A stretch of 64,000 nt of DNA from Adineta steineri (lineage: Eukaryota; Rotifera; Eurotatoria; Adinetida; Adinetidae). The stretch is from assembly GCA_905250115.1 (NCBI GenBank), contig CAJNOI010000137.1, forward strand, positions 1 to 64,000. Direction: 5' to 3'. The notes under the pieces were generated by a model. It saw only the letters and a list, made by a program, of their open reading frames with translations, did not search any database and was not told the origin of the DNA. Shown here one piece after another: positions 1 to 14,035 of the stretch (the first letter of the stretch is position 1; each line of letters begins with the position of its first letter). The translations under genes were made by a program, and so were the position numbers.

Positions 1-1
1 T

Positions 2-2415
2 AGAGAATTGGAATGTTTAACAGGTGAATGGTTTTATCTTCAAACTGGTAAGAAATTTAAACGATGTGGAAGTGCAAAAATTGTTCGTGAATTATACAAA
101 CGTGATAAAGTACTTGGTATGTTTAATTATTTAGCATTCTACAGTAGAAGAAACCAGATTGTATCATATATTTATTCTAGCTGAAACTGATGAACTCGAT
201 GATGATCTAGGATATGAAACATTACGAATACATAATAGTAATGATTCAAAAGATTCGGGTTAGTTTAGTATTACTATTAAAATTTTCGAAAAAATATTTA
301 ATTTTCTATAGGTTCTATGTGTTCGTATGTTGTTCATGATAAAAATATTCGAAATGAATTAAATGAATATGTACAACGATTAATTCTACTTATCGATAAT
401 TTAAAATCAGATATACCTGAATCAAATACGTCTAACAATTGCTTCCCATTATATACCGAAAGTAACAAAATTGTTTTTGATTATGTACAAAAAAAATTTA
501 TATAAATTTTTTCAATATGTATAGTTAAAGAAAGTCTAAAAAATCATCAACAACAAATTATATTAGAAATTACTCGTGCTCGTACTGCTATTAGTGGACC
601 ACTTCGACGTAAGAGACCCATTTAATTGAAATAAATAGTGATTTATTTTTTTATTATTAAGGATATATAGATAAATACTTAAAATAACAAATAAATATAT
701 TAATTAGCACTAGTTTTTCTTTTTTTTGAGAAGTAACATCGGTCGATAGATGAGTTTTTTAAAAGGTTTTTCAGTTGTAATTGCTTATCAGTAAATAAAT
801 TATCAGAAAAAAACTTTTCGACGTCATATTTAATGCTATTTTACACTTGTCTATTTAATTTGACGTCATTGTGTGATATTATTAAAAGCTTTTCATTTCT
901 GGTTCGTTTGTTATTCTTTTACTTCAATAGAAAGATATTTTTTACTTATTTAATTATCATTAGTTTCTATATATACGCAAGAGGAGAGATCAGAGAATGA
1001 ATAATAATTTCCACAAATGTAACATGGTTAAAATTAGTTTGAATTTTTCATCATCGAAAGATCTAGTGACCTGATTTCTGCCTCGAAATAACAGTAATTT
1101 ATATAGGCAATTTCTAGAAAAAGTTCCTCATCATATACGATGTATCAACCGATTTGAAATATAAACTATTTAGGTTCAAATACTCAAGTAAATGTGACAT
1201 ATGAGAATGATTTACGCAATTTATTAATACAAAAAACTGAATCTATTCTTCAAATAAATCTACACCAAACTGATAAAGTAATTTATTTTATATTTTTATT
1301 CCTATAATAAAAATGAATAATTTAGAATTTATTGGTAAATTCAACAGATTTTGATCAAAAATTAGCAAAAATTATATTTGATAAATATACGAATGAAAAA
1401 AAGGATTCGGTAGGTTTTGTATATCTTTGTAACTATGATATTCTCATTACTGATCACATTTTGTTATATGTATTATATGAAATCGAAATGATAAATACAT
1501 CTTTCTGATATATAGAAACTGAATATGTTTTATTCTTTCATCTTGTATGGATTTATTGTTACACGTTAAGTAGGAGTGAATATCTTAAGACATTTTCATT
1601 TGACTTGAATTTTTTACAGGGATGTTCCTCTAGAAAATGTCGACGTTTTCATCTACTAATTAGTGAATATCGAGCGAACTATATGAGGAGAAAATCTAAA
1701 ACGTTGAGAATAGACTTTCGGCGCCCAAGCCATAAATATGATAAAGTTTTGTTCATAAAAGTGGGATTCTGGTGATCCCATCAAGTCACTGAATAAAAAT
1801 GTCTGCCTTATCATTATCTCAAGGAAAGATTTGCACCTTTTTGATTTCTTCTCATTTAATTATAAGAACAATTTTTCGTTCGTGTATTCGTACTCTGTCA
1901 CATCGCTAGCGCTAATTTTCCTAGTAATATATTTATATTGTTTATTATATAGTCTTTGATTATTTCTCAAATTCCTTCAACACTCGAGAATAATGTTCCA
2001 TCTCAAAATATAAATCCATCATCTGAGGTAAATTCAATTTCTTCTTTATTTATTAATTTTACATATTTTATTAACTAGACAAAGTCTCAAAATGATACTT
2101 TACTCAAAATGAATTTATCAAATGAATCAATAACTGAAGAAGAAAGTAAATAAAACAATTTCTCAATTTTAAACATTAATAAAATAAATTTATTTTCCAG
2201 ATAATGAAGACGAAATAACTCCAACTGAAAGTGTATTTGAAGATGAAAAATCTGATTATGACGATAACACACGTCATTTTATTTTTCCAAATCATGAAAT
2301 TATCAAAAACTCTAATGATCGTATTAATAATTGGAAAGCAAATTTTACTATAACTAAATCTAAGAATGTTCCATCAGATAATGATGAACAAAAAGAATTT
2401 TCTACTTGGTTATAA
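2..2415 (+). CDS. Slac2/MyRIP/melanophilin-like Rab effector, 3' part
   Basis: The gene runs in from the left edge. Nine exons can be read (2-116, 181-258, 312-461, 525-608, 1174-1277, 1326-1409, 1953-2027, 2079-2145, 2201-2415), giving about 324 residues in frame with GT..AG introns and a TAA stop. The first exon reads GEWFYLQTGKKFKRCGSAKI, which resembles the stretch after the zinc finger in the Rab-binding domain of Slac2 proteins (EWYY..V..RFKRFGSAK). Those proteins bind Rab27 on vesicles and link them to myosin V/VII or actin. The rest is acidic, Ser/Asn-rich and probably disordered, with no C2 domain, which favours Slac2 over synaptotagmin-like (Slp) effectors. The family name rests on about 30 residues. 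The N-terminal FYVE-like finger lies outside the window. Confidence 0.6.
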
Positions 2416-2854
2416 AATAAAACTAAAAAAAAAAGCTTTTTATCTATTCAATTAATTTCATACAAACACGAATAAATCTAATATGATAGCTCGCTTCATT
2501 TTTATTCCTTTTAGCTTTGAAATTGATTATGTTTCAGTCATAACATACAAAAATGACTGTATTCTTAAGTATTACTAACTATTTATACGAAAAAATTTAC
2601 AACAATGCATTACAATCGAAAAAAAGAATTTATTCTTGACTATTTAACAAAGAATATACCATTAGGATTGTTTGTAGACAGAAAAAAAGTGTTTTTTTTA
2701 TCTTTATCATAGCACATGAAGATATTCGTATACTCAATGTTTAATATCTTCTTTTTCTTTTTCTTTTTATTAAAAGACAAAAGAAGTTTATCGAGATACG
2801 TTGAATTCTACTTTATATCAACAAGAGTAAATATTGCATAGACAAATATTTTAA
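2416..2854. other. intergenic spacer
   Basis: AT-rich spacer between two genes on the plus strand. It holds T-rich tracts and no convincing reading frame. It must contain the end of the upstream transcript and the promoter of the next gene, but no clear motif stands out. Confidence 0.6.
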
Positions 2855-4488
2855 ATGGATTATTATGATAACTATGATCATGACGAAGATGATTTACCGG
2901 TTATAACATTACCTAATACATCATCTTTTACAACAAAACATTCTAACTATGATCATGATCAAGATAATACAGAAAATGATTATTCAACTAGATTAGTTGG
3001 AAGTAAATAAATAAATAAAAATAAATATCTAATGAATTATTTTTCTTTTTTCGAAAGATTGGCATAGTCTTTATGAAACAAGTATTCGTTCTTTACAATC
3101 CGATGATGAAGATCAAAGATCAACTACACAAAAACCATTTCTTCTTCAACGACAACCATCTATTCAAAAACCTCAAAGTAAAATTATTCAATTTATTTAA
3201 TTAATTCTTTTTTTGCTTACTTAGATTTTATACAAGAAAGATCTCTTTCACCAACTTATCAATTACCAATAGATTCAAACGCAGCAAAATCCAAATGGGC
3301 AATACGTTTACCAGAATTACTTAGCAGTACAGTTGGTCCTGATCGTCAAGTAATTCTTTCAAAAATAAAAACAATTGATTTAATTATAAATTTTGTTTCT
3401 TTTTAAGAAACGTAACATTACACGACGACATACAACTAATATTGTTTTTCAACAATCTGATTTAAATAATGAAGGAGTAAATGAAATTTTTTCTGATTTT
3501 ATTTTGATTTTATTTTCTACAATTAGTCTAACCCATATTCTTTGAATAAACCAAGAGATGATCGACCACTTATGCCAATTGTTAAACAATTAAAACAAAA
3601 ATTTGATCAAATGACACCAAATAATAATTCTGAAACTCCTCCACAATCCCCAGCTGCTTCTCGTCCCAAACTTATTCGAGTAAATGATAATAAAAAAAAA
3701 ATAAAATAATATCGAATATTATTTTTATACAGGGAGGTAGTTTAAGGTCTTGGGGACCAAATGCTAATACTGGCGAATTTTTAAAATCAAGACCATCACG
3801 TCCAGCATTACCTATTCGTCCATCCGGTAAATTTAAATAAAAAATTGTTCTTCTTTACTTTTACTTTTCAATTAGCTGAAATAACTACTAATAAAACAAG
3901 AACAGCTAGTGCAGGACCATCAAATAATCGAACACCATTAGCAAATGGTCGTACACATAGAGAAAGACCAAGTCCACCTGTTAGTTATCCAAAACATTTT
4001 TATCCACCACCATCAACAACATCTGTTGTTAAACAATTAATTGGTGGAGGTGCTACACTTGTTTATGATAGTTTAGCACAACAACGACGATCGAAAATAA
4101 ATTCTCCTATTGTTAAACATCAACGAAGTATTGAAGATAGAACAAAAGATTTAGTTAATACAAATTCACCTTTAACTGGAGGATTTCGATCAACAGATAA
4201 TTCTTCTGATACTTATGCAAAAATTAAAAATGTAAGTTGTATGTCATTCATAGAAAAAAATATTTTTTCATTTATTTATTTAGAAAACACAGAATCCATA
4301 TGAATCAATTCGATCAAAAGATAATGAAATAGATGCAAATATTTATGAACGTATAGAACATCAATCATCAAATGAATCATCAGAAAGAAATTCTTTTCGA
4401 ACTCCTCGTACACAATCATGGAATCATAGCAATATAAATCAACAAGAACAAGAAGCATATTATCCAGTTTATGATATAAATGATTAAA
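2855..4488 (+). CDS. disordered acidic-to-basic protein of unknown function
   Basis: Multi-exon gene starting MDYYDNYDHDEDDLP and ending YYPVYDIND. At least eight exons join in frame through short introns (for example after LVGN near 3001, after QKPQ near 3178, after GPDRQ near 3349, and at 4229-4284). The product is roughly 430 residues, rich in Ser, Pro, Asn, Arg and Gln, with an acidic N-terminus and a basic proline-rich middle (RPSRPALPIRPS, RPSPPVSYPKHFYPPP). The one compact patch is VKQLIGGGATLVYDSL near 4027-4074. No signal peptide, membrane segment or known domain is visible. I do not recognise it. An adaptor or cytoskeletal role would be a guess. Confidence 0.7.
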
Positions 4489-6344
4489 ATAAATTCATTT
4501 TTATTGTAAAATTTCTTTTGTCGTTTTTTTTTAATATTATTTATTTCATAGAGAGAATCATCCTCAAGGCCAAAAATTATTAAGACCTTTATTTATTTCT
4601 GCCATCTAGAATAAACGAATGGAATATCGTCTTGCTGATGTTGTTGTTATTTATGAGTTGCAGAAATGATATGTTTGCTTAGAATAGAAAAAGAAAAACT
4701 CCTTCATTGATGATAACGCTTCTTGTTATATGCTACATTAGATCATCGGTATAGTTGTACTAAAAGAGAAAAAGAACTATATATGTATATGGAATAAACG
4801 ATTGTATTCAGGAAACGCTTTTTCTTCTTCTTCTTCTTCCTTTTACTTGTTCTTCTTCGAGACGATAACTATAGGAAGATACACTCAAACAGTCGTTCTT
4901 TGGCTTTCTTTTTGCGGATAAGAACAACAACAACAACAACACTATTTGCTGTTTGACTATATAAGGTATATAATACAATCGATAAATAATAATGGAAAAA
5001 TGAAAAATTAAGTCATGTTGTTTTTTTTCTGTTATTACGATCGGTTAGACAGCTAATGGAAATCATGTAGAAGTCTCATTTTTTTACTATTTAGCAACTG
5101 ATTGATTTTTCCTTGAGATGACATAGAGATGTATTAGAATGGTGATACAATTTAGTTATTTTTCTTGTTTTTAAAGATATTTGAATTCGTTACCATTTTA
5201 TGAATTATTTCTAGTTTAAATATGAAGTAAAATCATCTATTATTATTATTGTAAATTTTATTTTTACGTGTTAATGAATTTATGTTGATTTTAGAATTGA
5301 AACTAATTTATATCGAGCTATTTATGATTACTGACTCAGATAAGTACAAGAAGAACTCTATGATAAGTCTATACTAATATGAGAAATTATAAATAGACAA
5401 TTATTACTAGAGGTTATCAGCTGTACAATAGAATTCCGATGTACTTGATCCAATAGACTATTAAGATGTAATATCGATTCATATTTTCTTTTCGCAAGTG
5501 GGGTACTGAGAGAGAGAGGAAGAGTTTCTTTTTATTATTTCATATGATTCCTATTTATCTCACATGTATAAATACAATAAGACACGAGTAAAAGTAAACA
5601 TTTCTGTTATCCGACAAGATATTTCTAATAAATTTCTTGTCTCGTTTTATGTATTTTTTTTTGTTCTAGCAAAATAAGCTTTTAAGTTCTATTCATAGTA
5701 GAATTAAAGAGTTTGAGATAATATACATTTGTCTTTCTTTTTACTTGTATCCTTGTGTTGCCGGATATAAGGTGATAATGTCGAACCCTGAATATAGATA
5801 GATCTATGGGAAAAATTTCCGATGATTTCTAATTGTCTTTTTTGCGAAGACGGTCAATTAATTGATGTGAAGACAACTCAGCTCGCAGTATAAACTATTT
5901 AAAGTTTCTGAAGCTCTCTCTACTCATATAATTAAGCTTATCTAGATCATTCTCAAGAGAACTTGTAAACCAGTCGATTTGTTATAGTTATACATATTAC
6001 AAACAGCATAGCCCCAAGCGCCTGAATCCATTCTACCAATAATTGTATGATATCATCCTATTCTATATAGATAGATGTCTAGTTTAGGTAAATACAACGC
6101 AGACAAGGTGACATTTTATATCATCGAATGATCTCTAGACATATTCGTTCTAGAGAAATATACTATTTGTTACATCATCGTATGAATCCATTTATTAGAC
6201 AACTAACCTTGTAGATATCTCATCGTTTCTGTTTTGTACGGATCATTAATCTTAAGAGGTTTTTCGAATGTAAATTCCATAATTTAATATTTACATACTA
6301 CGTATGAATGTAAATCTTTACTTTTTCTTTTTAGACAATTAAAT
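4489..6344. other. intergenic region with simple repeats
   Basis: No supported gene. It contains a CTT microsatellite (about 4824-4842), an ACA run (about 4925-4942), a GA run (about 5510-5522) and scattered T-tracts. The right end should carry the paramyosin promoter and 5' leader. The last bases before the paramyosin ATG form a strong splice acceptor (TTTTTCTTTTTAG, ending at 6334). Confidence 0.55.
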
Positions 6345-9300
6345 ATGACTGAAGCTATATTATCAGTAAGTTTAATATTTTTAATTTTATTTCTAATATT
6401 TCTACTATATAAAATTGAATAGAATCGTTTACATGATATTGAAGAAGAATTAAAATCTGAACGTGATGTTCGATATCGTCAAGAAAAAGAATTAACAAAT
6501 TTACGTTTGGATTTTGATGATATCGAAGCACAACTAGATGAAACTTCTAGTGCACGTGATAGAGAAATTGAAGCTAATAAACGGTTTGTTATAGCGAAGA
6601 AAAAAACAATAATTTTTCTTTTTGAACTTTAAATTCTTTTTAGTTTAAAACAAGAAATTCATGATTTACGTCAAAAACTTGAACTTCAATCAACTGAAAA
6701 CGACGAAAATCAAAATACAATTCGTCGTCGTTTTCAAGACACAGTTACTGAATTAACAAGTCAAGTTGAAGCATTAAGCAAAGGAAAATCAAGACATGAA
6801 AAAGAAAATAAAAATTTTCTTAATGAAATTGAAGATTTAAAAAATGAGATTGAATCATTAGCAAAAGGTAAAAGTCAAGCTGTATCAGTTAGTAAAGAAC
6901 TTGAAGCAAAATTAATTGAAATGAATGGAAAAGTTGATGATGCTATTCGACAATTAACTGAAGCTACTTCAGCAAAAGCTCATCTTGTTGAAGAAAATTT
7001 AACATTTAGTCGTCGTCTTGAATCATTTGAATATGAATTAACATCATTACAAACCGCATATAAACGAGCAACAGGTGATCTTGAAGAAGCAAGACTTCAT
7101 TTAGAATCGGAAATGGCTGTGAGAAAAAAAATTCATATTTTGAAAAAAATGAATTTTTTATCTTTTAGACAAACCGAACATTACAATCAACAGTAAAAAC
7201 ATTTCAAATGGATTTAGAATCAACAAGATTACAACTCGATGATGAAATTGATGCTAAAGTTGAATTACAAAAACTTTTAATTAAAATTCAAGAAGAAGCA
7301 AGAATTCAACGAGATCGTTTAGAAAGAGATATCGAAGGAAAAAATGAAGAAATTGAAGATCAACGGTTTGGAAAATGAATTTTTAATTGACATATAGAAG
7401 AATTTCTTTTTTTTAGACGTAAATTAAATGGACGTATTAATGAAGTTCAAGAGCAACTCACAGAAGTTTTAGCTAAAGCGAGTAATTTAGATAAAACAAA
7501 ACAACGTCTCCAAGGTGAATTAGATAAAATCAGTGGTGAAACTGAAAAAGTAAGAAGATTAATCTTTGGTTTTATTGAAGACGAAAAAAACTAAATGGAA
7601 TTTTTCTCTTTTTTTTATTATTTAGTATCGTAAACGAGCTGATGAAGCAACTCGATTAAATAAACAATTAGAAAAAGAAACTACTGAATCTCGTCAACGT
7701 GTAAATCAAGTAACTGCTGAACTTGAATCAGCTGTACAAGCAAATCGTAATTATCAAAGTGAATTAATGAAAGTTAAAAGTTTAAATGATCAACTTACGG
7801 AACAAATTGAAATTATTACACGTGACAAACGTCGTTTTCAAGGTATGAAATCTATCAATGAACTTTATTGAATCAGATCAATTTTCTTCCTCGTAGAGAA
7901 GAGTCTTACAAATATAAATTCTCTGCTTGCTTGTGTGTCCGCACTTCACTGATTAAATTCCATAAACTTTGACCGAAGGTTAATCAGGATCGAGAAACAC
8001 GAATCTGATGTTAGTTTTTTTGAGAATCATTTTGTAGACAAAGAGCAGTCTTTCAACGAAAGTCTTTAGCTCTATTATGAATACCATGTATACGAGAAAG
8101 ATCTGAGCGAGTCTCCATTCAAGGTAAACAGCATTCTTTTTCTTTCTATTTACTTGTCAAAAATTTAACACTAGTGAAATCTGAGATTATAAAACTTTTA
8201 TTTATTCTACACAATCGCTTGTAGAAATCATTCAAAACACCTCAGTACTAAATTAGAACACTATCGAAAGAATAATTTTCAATTGATCTTCATATTAAAT
8301 TGAGAAAATAAATGATTTATCTTTATTAGTGTAATAATGAATGAATCTAAATAATATCTGTTTAGATGAAATGGATGTTTTATTAAATCAAATGTCTGAC
8401 TTGAATACACGTATTGTCGATATGGATCGTATTCGTAAACAACTTGAAGCTGAAAAATTATCATTATGTTCAACAATTGATGAATATCGTGAACAAATAC
8501 ATATTGAAATAACAAAATATAATGTATTAAATGCTTCAATTGATAAAATGCGTGGTGATTTAGAAAAGAAATTAGCTGCCAAAGAAGAAGAACTTGAAGA
8601 TTTTCGGTAAAAGAAAATCTTTTTTTATTCATAGATGTATATATATATATATATGTAAAAAATATTTAGATCTAATCAACGAAAACAAATCGAACAAATA
8701 CAATCACAAATGGAAGAAAATGAAGTACGTTATAAAACTGATCTCAGTCGTATTAAATCAAAATTACAAAATGAACTTGATGAAACACGTATCCGTTATG
8801 ACGCACTTAAGAAATCAAGAGGTGACTTGGAAAATCAAATAAAAAAACTTCAAAATAATCTTAAAGATGCACAAGATCGTCTTATTGAAGAACAAACAAC
8901 ACATAGTGCAACAAGAGATTTACTTAGCGGATCAGAAAAACGATTTGGTAAAATTTCTATTTCTTTATAGCAGACAAAAATACGATTTTCTTATTTTATT
9001 TAGGTCTTTTTCATTCAGAAATTGAAGAATTACGTAGTTTCCTCGATCGTGTATGTTATTTATTTGCATTGAAATGATATTTGAATTTTTTTGTTTTATT
9101 TTCTAGAGTGAAAAAGCTCGTAAAACAACTGAACTTGAATTACACGATTCAGAACAACGATTAAGTGAAGCATCAACATTAGCTAATCGGGCTATTGGAG
9201 AACGAAAGAAATTTGAAGCAGATGCTATGCAATATCATGGAGAAATTTCTGGTGTTCGACAAGAACTTAAGAGTGCTGAAGAACGGGTAATAAGATTGTA

Positions 9301-9967
9301 GAAATTATTTAATTTAATAAATTTCTATTGTATAATAGGTAAGAAAATTAGCTGCTGAATTAATTCATCGTGATGAAGAAATTCGTCATGAACGTGAAAA
9401 AACAGCTGAAGCTGAAGCATCAAAACGAGCATTTGACCAACAATTACGTGAATGTAATGCTAAGATCGATGAAGCTGAAGCTTATGCTCGTGCTGAAGGA
9501 AAACGTATTGCAGTTAAATATGAAGGACGAGTAAGTTTAAATTGAATTTTATTGATTTGCAAAAATTTATTTTTCTTTTAGCTTACACAACTTGAAACAG
9601 AAATTGATTTAGAACGCGCACGTTATCAAGAACTTCTTAAAGAATTACGTCGTAATGAAAGACGTGTTAAAGAATTATTAAGTCAAGTTGATGAAGAACA
9701 AGCTAAGATTCTTTCACTTACTGATACATTAGGCAAAACAAACGATAAAATGCGTATATATAAATCACAAATTGAAAGTGCTGAATCATCAGCTGCACAA
9801 GGTTGACTTTACGATTAATAGGAAAAAATTAAATTCTAATTTATTTTATTTTAGTATTAACACGTGCTCGTCGTCTTGAACGAGAACTTGAAGATGCCGA
9901 AAATCGTGCTGAAGTTGTTACAACAACTTTAATTCGTTCACGATCTGTTCATCGTAGTGATTATTAA
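6345..9967 (+). CDS. paramyosin
   Basis: About thirteen exons split by introns of roughly 50-75 nt and one long one (about 7842-8365) give an almost unbroken coiled coil of about 820 residues. It opens MTEAILS then NRLHDIEEELKSERDVRYRQ and ends with SQIESAES..ARRLERELEDAENRAEVV, close to the paramyosin C-terminus (QIEEAEE..RKAQQELEEAEERAD). The heptad pattern is regular, with no motor domain, IQ motif or membrane segment. Paramyosin forms the core of invertebrate thick filaments together with myosin II. The length fits the family (about 840-880). The usual Ser-rich non-helical head of about 30 residues is missing, so a first coding exon may lie upstream. Alternatively, the acceptor 10 bases before this ATG is used for a 5' UTR intron or a spliced leader. 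A myosin rod fragment is the alternative, but the matching C-terminus argues for paramyosin. Confidence 0.88.
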
Positions 9968-11413
9968 TACAAAGCAATCGATTACGTTTTTTTTATCTTT
10001 TCTTTAATATTTCTTATGAACATTACCTAGATAGGCTAGGATTGCTTGTTTCATTTTGTTTTATTTATCTATTAACCCAAGCTTTTATTTTTTATCCACC
10101 TTACCTGATTACATATAAACATCTCTCATTGACAAAAAAATATTTAAACACAAATTAAAAGATTTTACTTATTTTATTGAAGAAAATTCAAATATTTTTT
10201 TAATAGAACAATAGATTCAAGCATATTATTGGATGATTTTTAATGTTAGAAATCGATAAGATTCTGTATTATTACTATGATTTTGATTTCGTGTACTATA
10301 ATCTTGATTATATAGTTTAACTACTGAGATTTGGATACATTTTAATTGAAGGTGGCATTATTTCTTCTTGATCAGAAATAAATAATAATTTTTTCATTGT
10401 TCCTGATTATTAGAAGATTACTATAGATTTTTATTTTATTTTTTACAAAATTTCTTCATCGACAAGTTAGAGAGTATTAAACAGTATCAATATCATTTAT
10501 TAAATGTTGTCCAAGTTGTATATCATTCAACACTAGGCTACTGTTACTCATACTAACATATCATTTTCTCTACTACGAATAATCTCTAATAAAGTATTGA
10601 TTAATAGCTATCTACGTCAGTAAAACGAGAGTTATATAAAAAGGATGTCTGTGTGTTCAATGCTACATACAATATGTCAGTTATCATTTATTCTCGTTTA
10701 TTTCTACTGTTAATTACCCAACATGTTGTATCAAAAAAGAATTAAAACATGTAACTCATATATTCTCAAATTTCTGTGTCGTCCGTTATCATCAACATGT
10801 CACATACTTCTTTTTGAATCACTTTCTCTGATTTATGAAACGACAGTCAATTAAAACAGGATCATATAGGTACACTAGACAGTTTCAATAAATACCATAC
10901 AATCTATTGCCGATGGCGCTTTACTTTCTATCAATATATCCATTATACTTTTTTTCTCGATTTTCAATATAAAAATGTAATTTTAGACGAGCAGAAAAAA
11001 ATGCACAAGTGTCCTTCGGATACCTTTAAAATAAAGTAATTATATATGACAGAAAATGGGAATATGAAGAGAATAATTGAATTATTCATTCGTAATGCAT
11101 ATAAATGAATATATATATATAAATGCATTTTTATATGATATTGTCTTATGTATTGATCATCAAACTAATATAATTTGAAATGATTGTAATAAAAAAATCA
11201 AACTGAAAGTTTTATTCTAATAGGCACAGCAAACATAGAAAAGAAAACTGAATGTTCTAATTGCAATGATAAAAAATCTTCACGTATCGATTTTTCTAGC
11301 TTTTTTTCGATATAAAAACAAAACATCAGATATAAAAAAAAGGAAATGAAACAAACAATACATAAAAAAGAGAGAGAGAGATCATAAATCTTTTATATTA
11401 TCAATATGTTAAT
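9968..11413. other. intergenic region between convergent genes
   Basis: Spacer between the 3' ends of paramyosin (+) and the TMEM35-like gene (-). AT-rich, with short TA runs (around 11110-11120), a GA run (about 11370-11382) and no supported coding region. Confidence 0.55.
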
Positions 11414-11916
11414 TTATTTAACTTTTTTCTCAATTTTCTCTTTAGTAGCTTTAACTGCGTGTTTAACTTTTGATTTTGATACTAAAACAAGTCGTACTAC
11501 AAGTAGAAAAGAGATGAAAATTGCTGCACCAATATATTCGATGCGATAATTTAATTTTTGAAATGTAATAGTTGCATTTGTCATTATCATTAATAAAACA
11601 ATAGTTGCTAATGTTTGTGAGAATCCTAAAAATAAATTCATAGAAAATTTTTATTGAAAAAAATAAAATATTTACCAAGAAGTAATAAAGCACCACAAAC
11701 AACTTCAGTTATACCAGTAGCTAAACGATAATTTTTTGCATATGGACGCCAATTAGTTTGACGATGGAGTGGAAATTCTTTATTAAATTTTCCAAATTCA
11801 TTTTTGATTTGATTATGATATTCAGGAAAGAATTGTGGTGTTAAATGAAGATGACCCAAAAAAATAAAGAAAGCTCCAAGTAAAATTGTTAAGAGATGTA
11901 AGCTAAGTGATGCCAT
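11414..11916 (-). CDS. TMEM35/NACHO-like four-helix membrane protein
   Basis: Two exons, 11676-11916 and 11414-11625, joined by a 50-nt intron that completes a Gly codon. The product is about 150 residues: a hydrophobic N-terminus (LLTILLGAFFIFLGHLHLTP), then FFPEYHNQIKNEFGKFNKEFPL, then the LATGITEVVCGALLLLG helix and two more hydrophobic helices, ending in a Lys-rich tail (KEKIEKKVK). The pattern GxxKLTP..(Y/H)..MK..Y.....PL.....RxxxGxxEVxCG is typical of TMEM35A/B. TMEM35A (NACHO) is an ER chaperone for nicotinic receptor assembly. The tail carries lysines as ER-retained proteins do. The acceptor-like ATTTTAG lies six bases before the ATG. Membership of the TMEM35/DoxX-like fold is fairly sure; the NACHO role is inferred. 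Confidence 0.75.
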
Positions 11917-14035
11917 TTTGTTCTAAAATATCGATTTATACTAGATGCAGTCATAATATAGGATCTAGAAGATATATCATATTGACTAAACCAATCAAAT
12001 ACAGACACACTACGTTATTTGACTAGGTAAGTTATATATGCACTTTCAATGATAGAGGTAGTTGACTGATAATCGATACTGAGGAAAAAGGATTAGAAGA
12101 CTTAATTCATCTCTCTAGTAACTATCTGTTATATGTATTTACAAACTTCTAATATCGCAGCTAAATTTTATTTTGTTGGTATTTAAGAAAAACTACATTG
12201 CAATATAAACTATAATGTTCAAAGTTTTATAATTACTTTCAATGATTTCTGGGAGTTTTCATTCGATATAAAATACCTTTTATAAATAGATAGTTTGATA
12301 AAACTACATAAGTACAACGAAATATGAATTTTTTAGCATTAATAAATTCATTCTATAATTAATCCTTCAAATTGATCACATTTACTCTTGAGAATCGATA
12401 TCATAGAGTCATTCTTCTTTCAAAGAAAATCAATCCAATACCAATATTAACCATTATTATAAATAAAATTTCCCCTTTGACTTTGTACTATATATTAAAT
12501 ACACTCAAATTTTTATGCATCAGTCGATTCCAGTAAACTGAGTACATCGCATTTGTATCGATCTCTTAATGCTTCATAATATGACAGAAAAGAAATCATA
12601 CATTATTAATCGAAGATTCATTTCGTTGAAGAAATAGCAATTGGTCTTCTGCCATAAAAGATCTTTGCTATTTAACATTAATTTTCAAGTGAATTAAGTA
12701 CATAACCTGCATTGAATATATTATTTTCCAACTTGATTCTCAAAACTTTGCAACTAACTTTCTGATCATCATATGTCATTCAGCAATGCGTATGTGTTAT
12801 AAGTACCACTATGTGTTTCATTATGAAAAAATGATCTTAATACAGTATTTTGAATATACGAAGATAATACTGATTATTATTTATGTAACAATGTCATAAT
12901 TAGTATTGATGTTTCGATTTTTTTTTCTTTTCTCTGATGTTTGTAATATCATATAAGAATAATGAATGTTAAGAATCTTTTATCTCATTGTCTTTTTTTA
13001 ATAACTCAAAATCTTTGATGTTTACTCATGGTAATAATTAGATTATTAATCTTCTTTTCGTTTTCTATTCTTTAGTTTACTCTTTCCACTCAGCTTCATC
13101 TCGTTTTTAAACTAAACAACAAATATCAATGTTTTTTAAATATTCACTAGTAAGAAAATAATTTCATATATCGAATTATTCTCTATTGCTTTTTTTTCTA
13201 CAAATAATTATAACACAAAGTTCCCATTATTTGACAGATGTATAAGGAAGAGAATCTAAACTATACTTTACTAGTAAATATAGTCCATAGAAAAACATTA
13301 ATCAATGTCATTATAATCATAAATATGTTGAAGAAAGAAATAAGACTGAGTACTCAAACTAGTTATAGATATGTTTATCTAAATGATTAATTAAATTTTT
13401 TATTGTATTGATATATATATATATATGTATGTAATTTACCCGAGAGACTGTTCTTCTATAGAAGAAGAATAAACGAAAAACTCTCATTTATATTGAGAAA
13501 AAAGAGAAGAAGAAGATATAATCAACTAATCATCTTTTTATTCGTTCAAAGATATTTTTTTGTTTTTATTCTAAATTCTCGGGTAAGTTATACAAAGAAA
13601 GACTATGAGTCATTAATCAATATGTTTTCTTTCTGCATATGTTGATTATAGTAAACACTTGAAAAATAAGTAGTTCTTCACATCATCTATTGTTTAATCA
13701 GGAATATATATCTATATGTGTGTATGTTTACAAATATTTTTTGTATGTGTTCGTTGTTATAAGCTAGAAAAAATATGAGTATATAGAATTAATGTTGAAT
13801 TCTTTTCTTTGTTTTATTTGAATATGTATCGGTCAAGTAGAAGAATCACTTAGATGAATAAGTATTACCATCTTTTATATAACATAGAATAAAATAGTTG
13901 ATTGTTGACCAATGATCTATTCTTTCTTTTTTTATAAATTCATTATTATAGTAGTAGTAGTAGTTACTCAAACATCTTTCTTTGTTACTATTGAACAAAA
14001 TATTTCATATAATTCTCTACATATTTTTAGGTAGA
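11917..14035. other. long intergenic region between divergent genes
   Basis: Separates the TMEM35-like gene (-) from the next plus-strand gene, so it should hold both promoters. AT-rich, with TA microsatellites (about 13410-13424), a GTA triplet run (about 13950-13962) and GA/T-rich tracts. No coding region is supported. A splice acceptor (TTTTTAG) ends at 14030 just before the next ATG. Confidence 0.5.

Noticed and set aside
8279-8632. 117-codon minus-strand frame inside paramyosin
   Set aside because: It lies opposite a clear paramyosin exon and has random composition.
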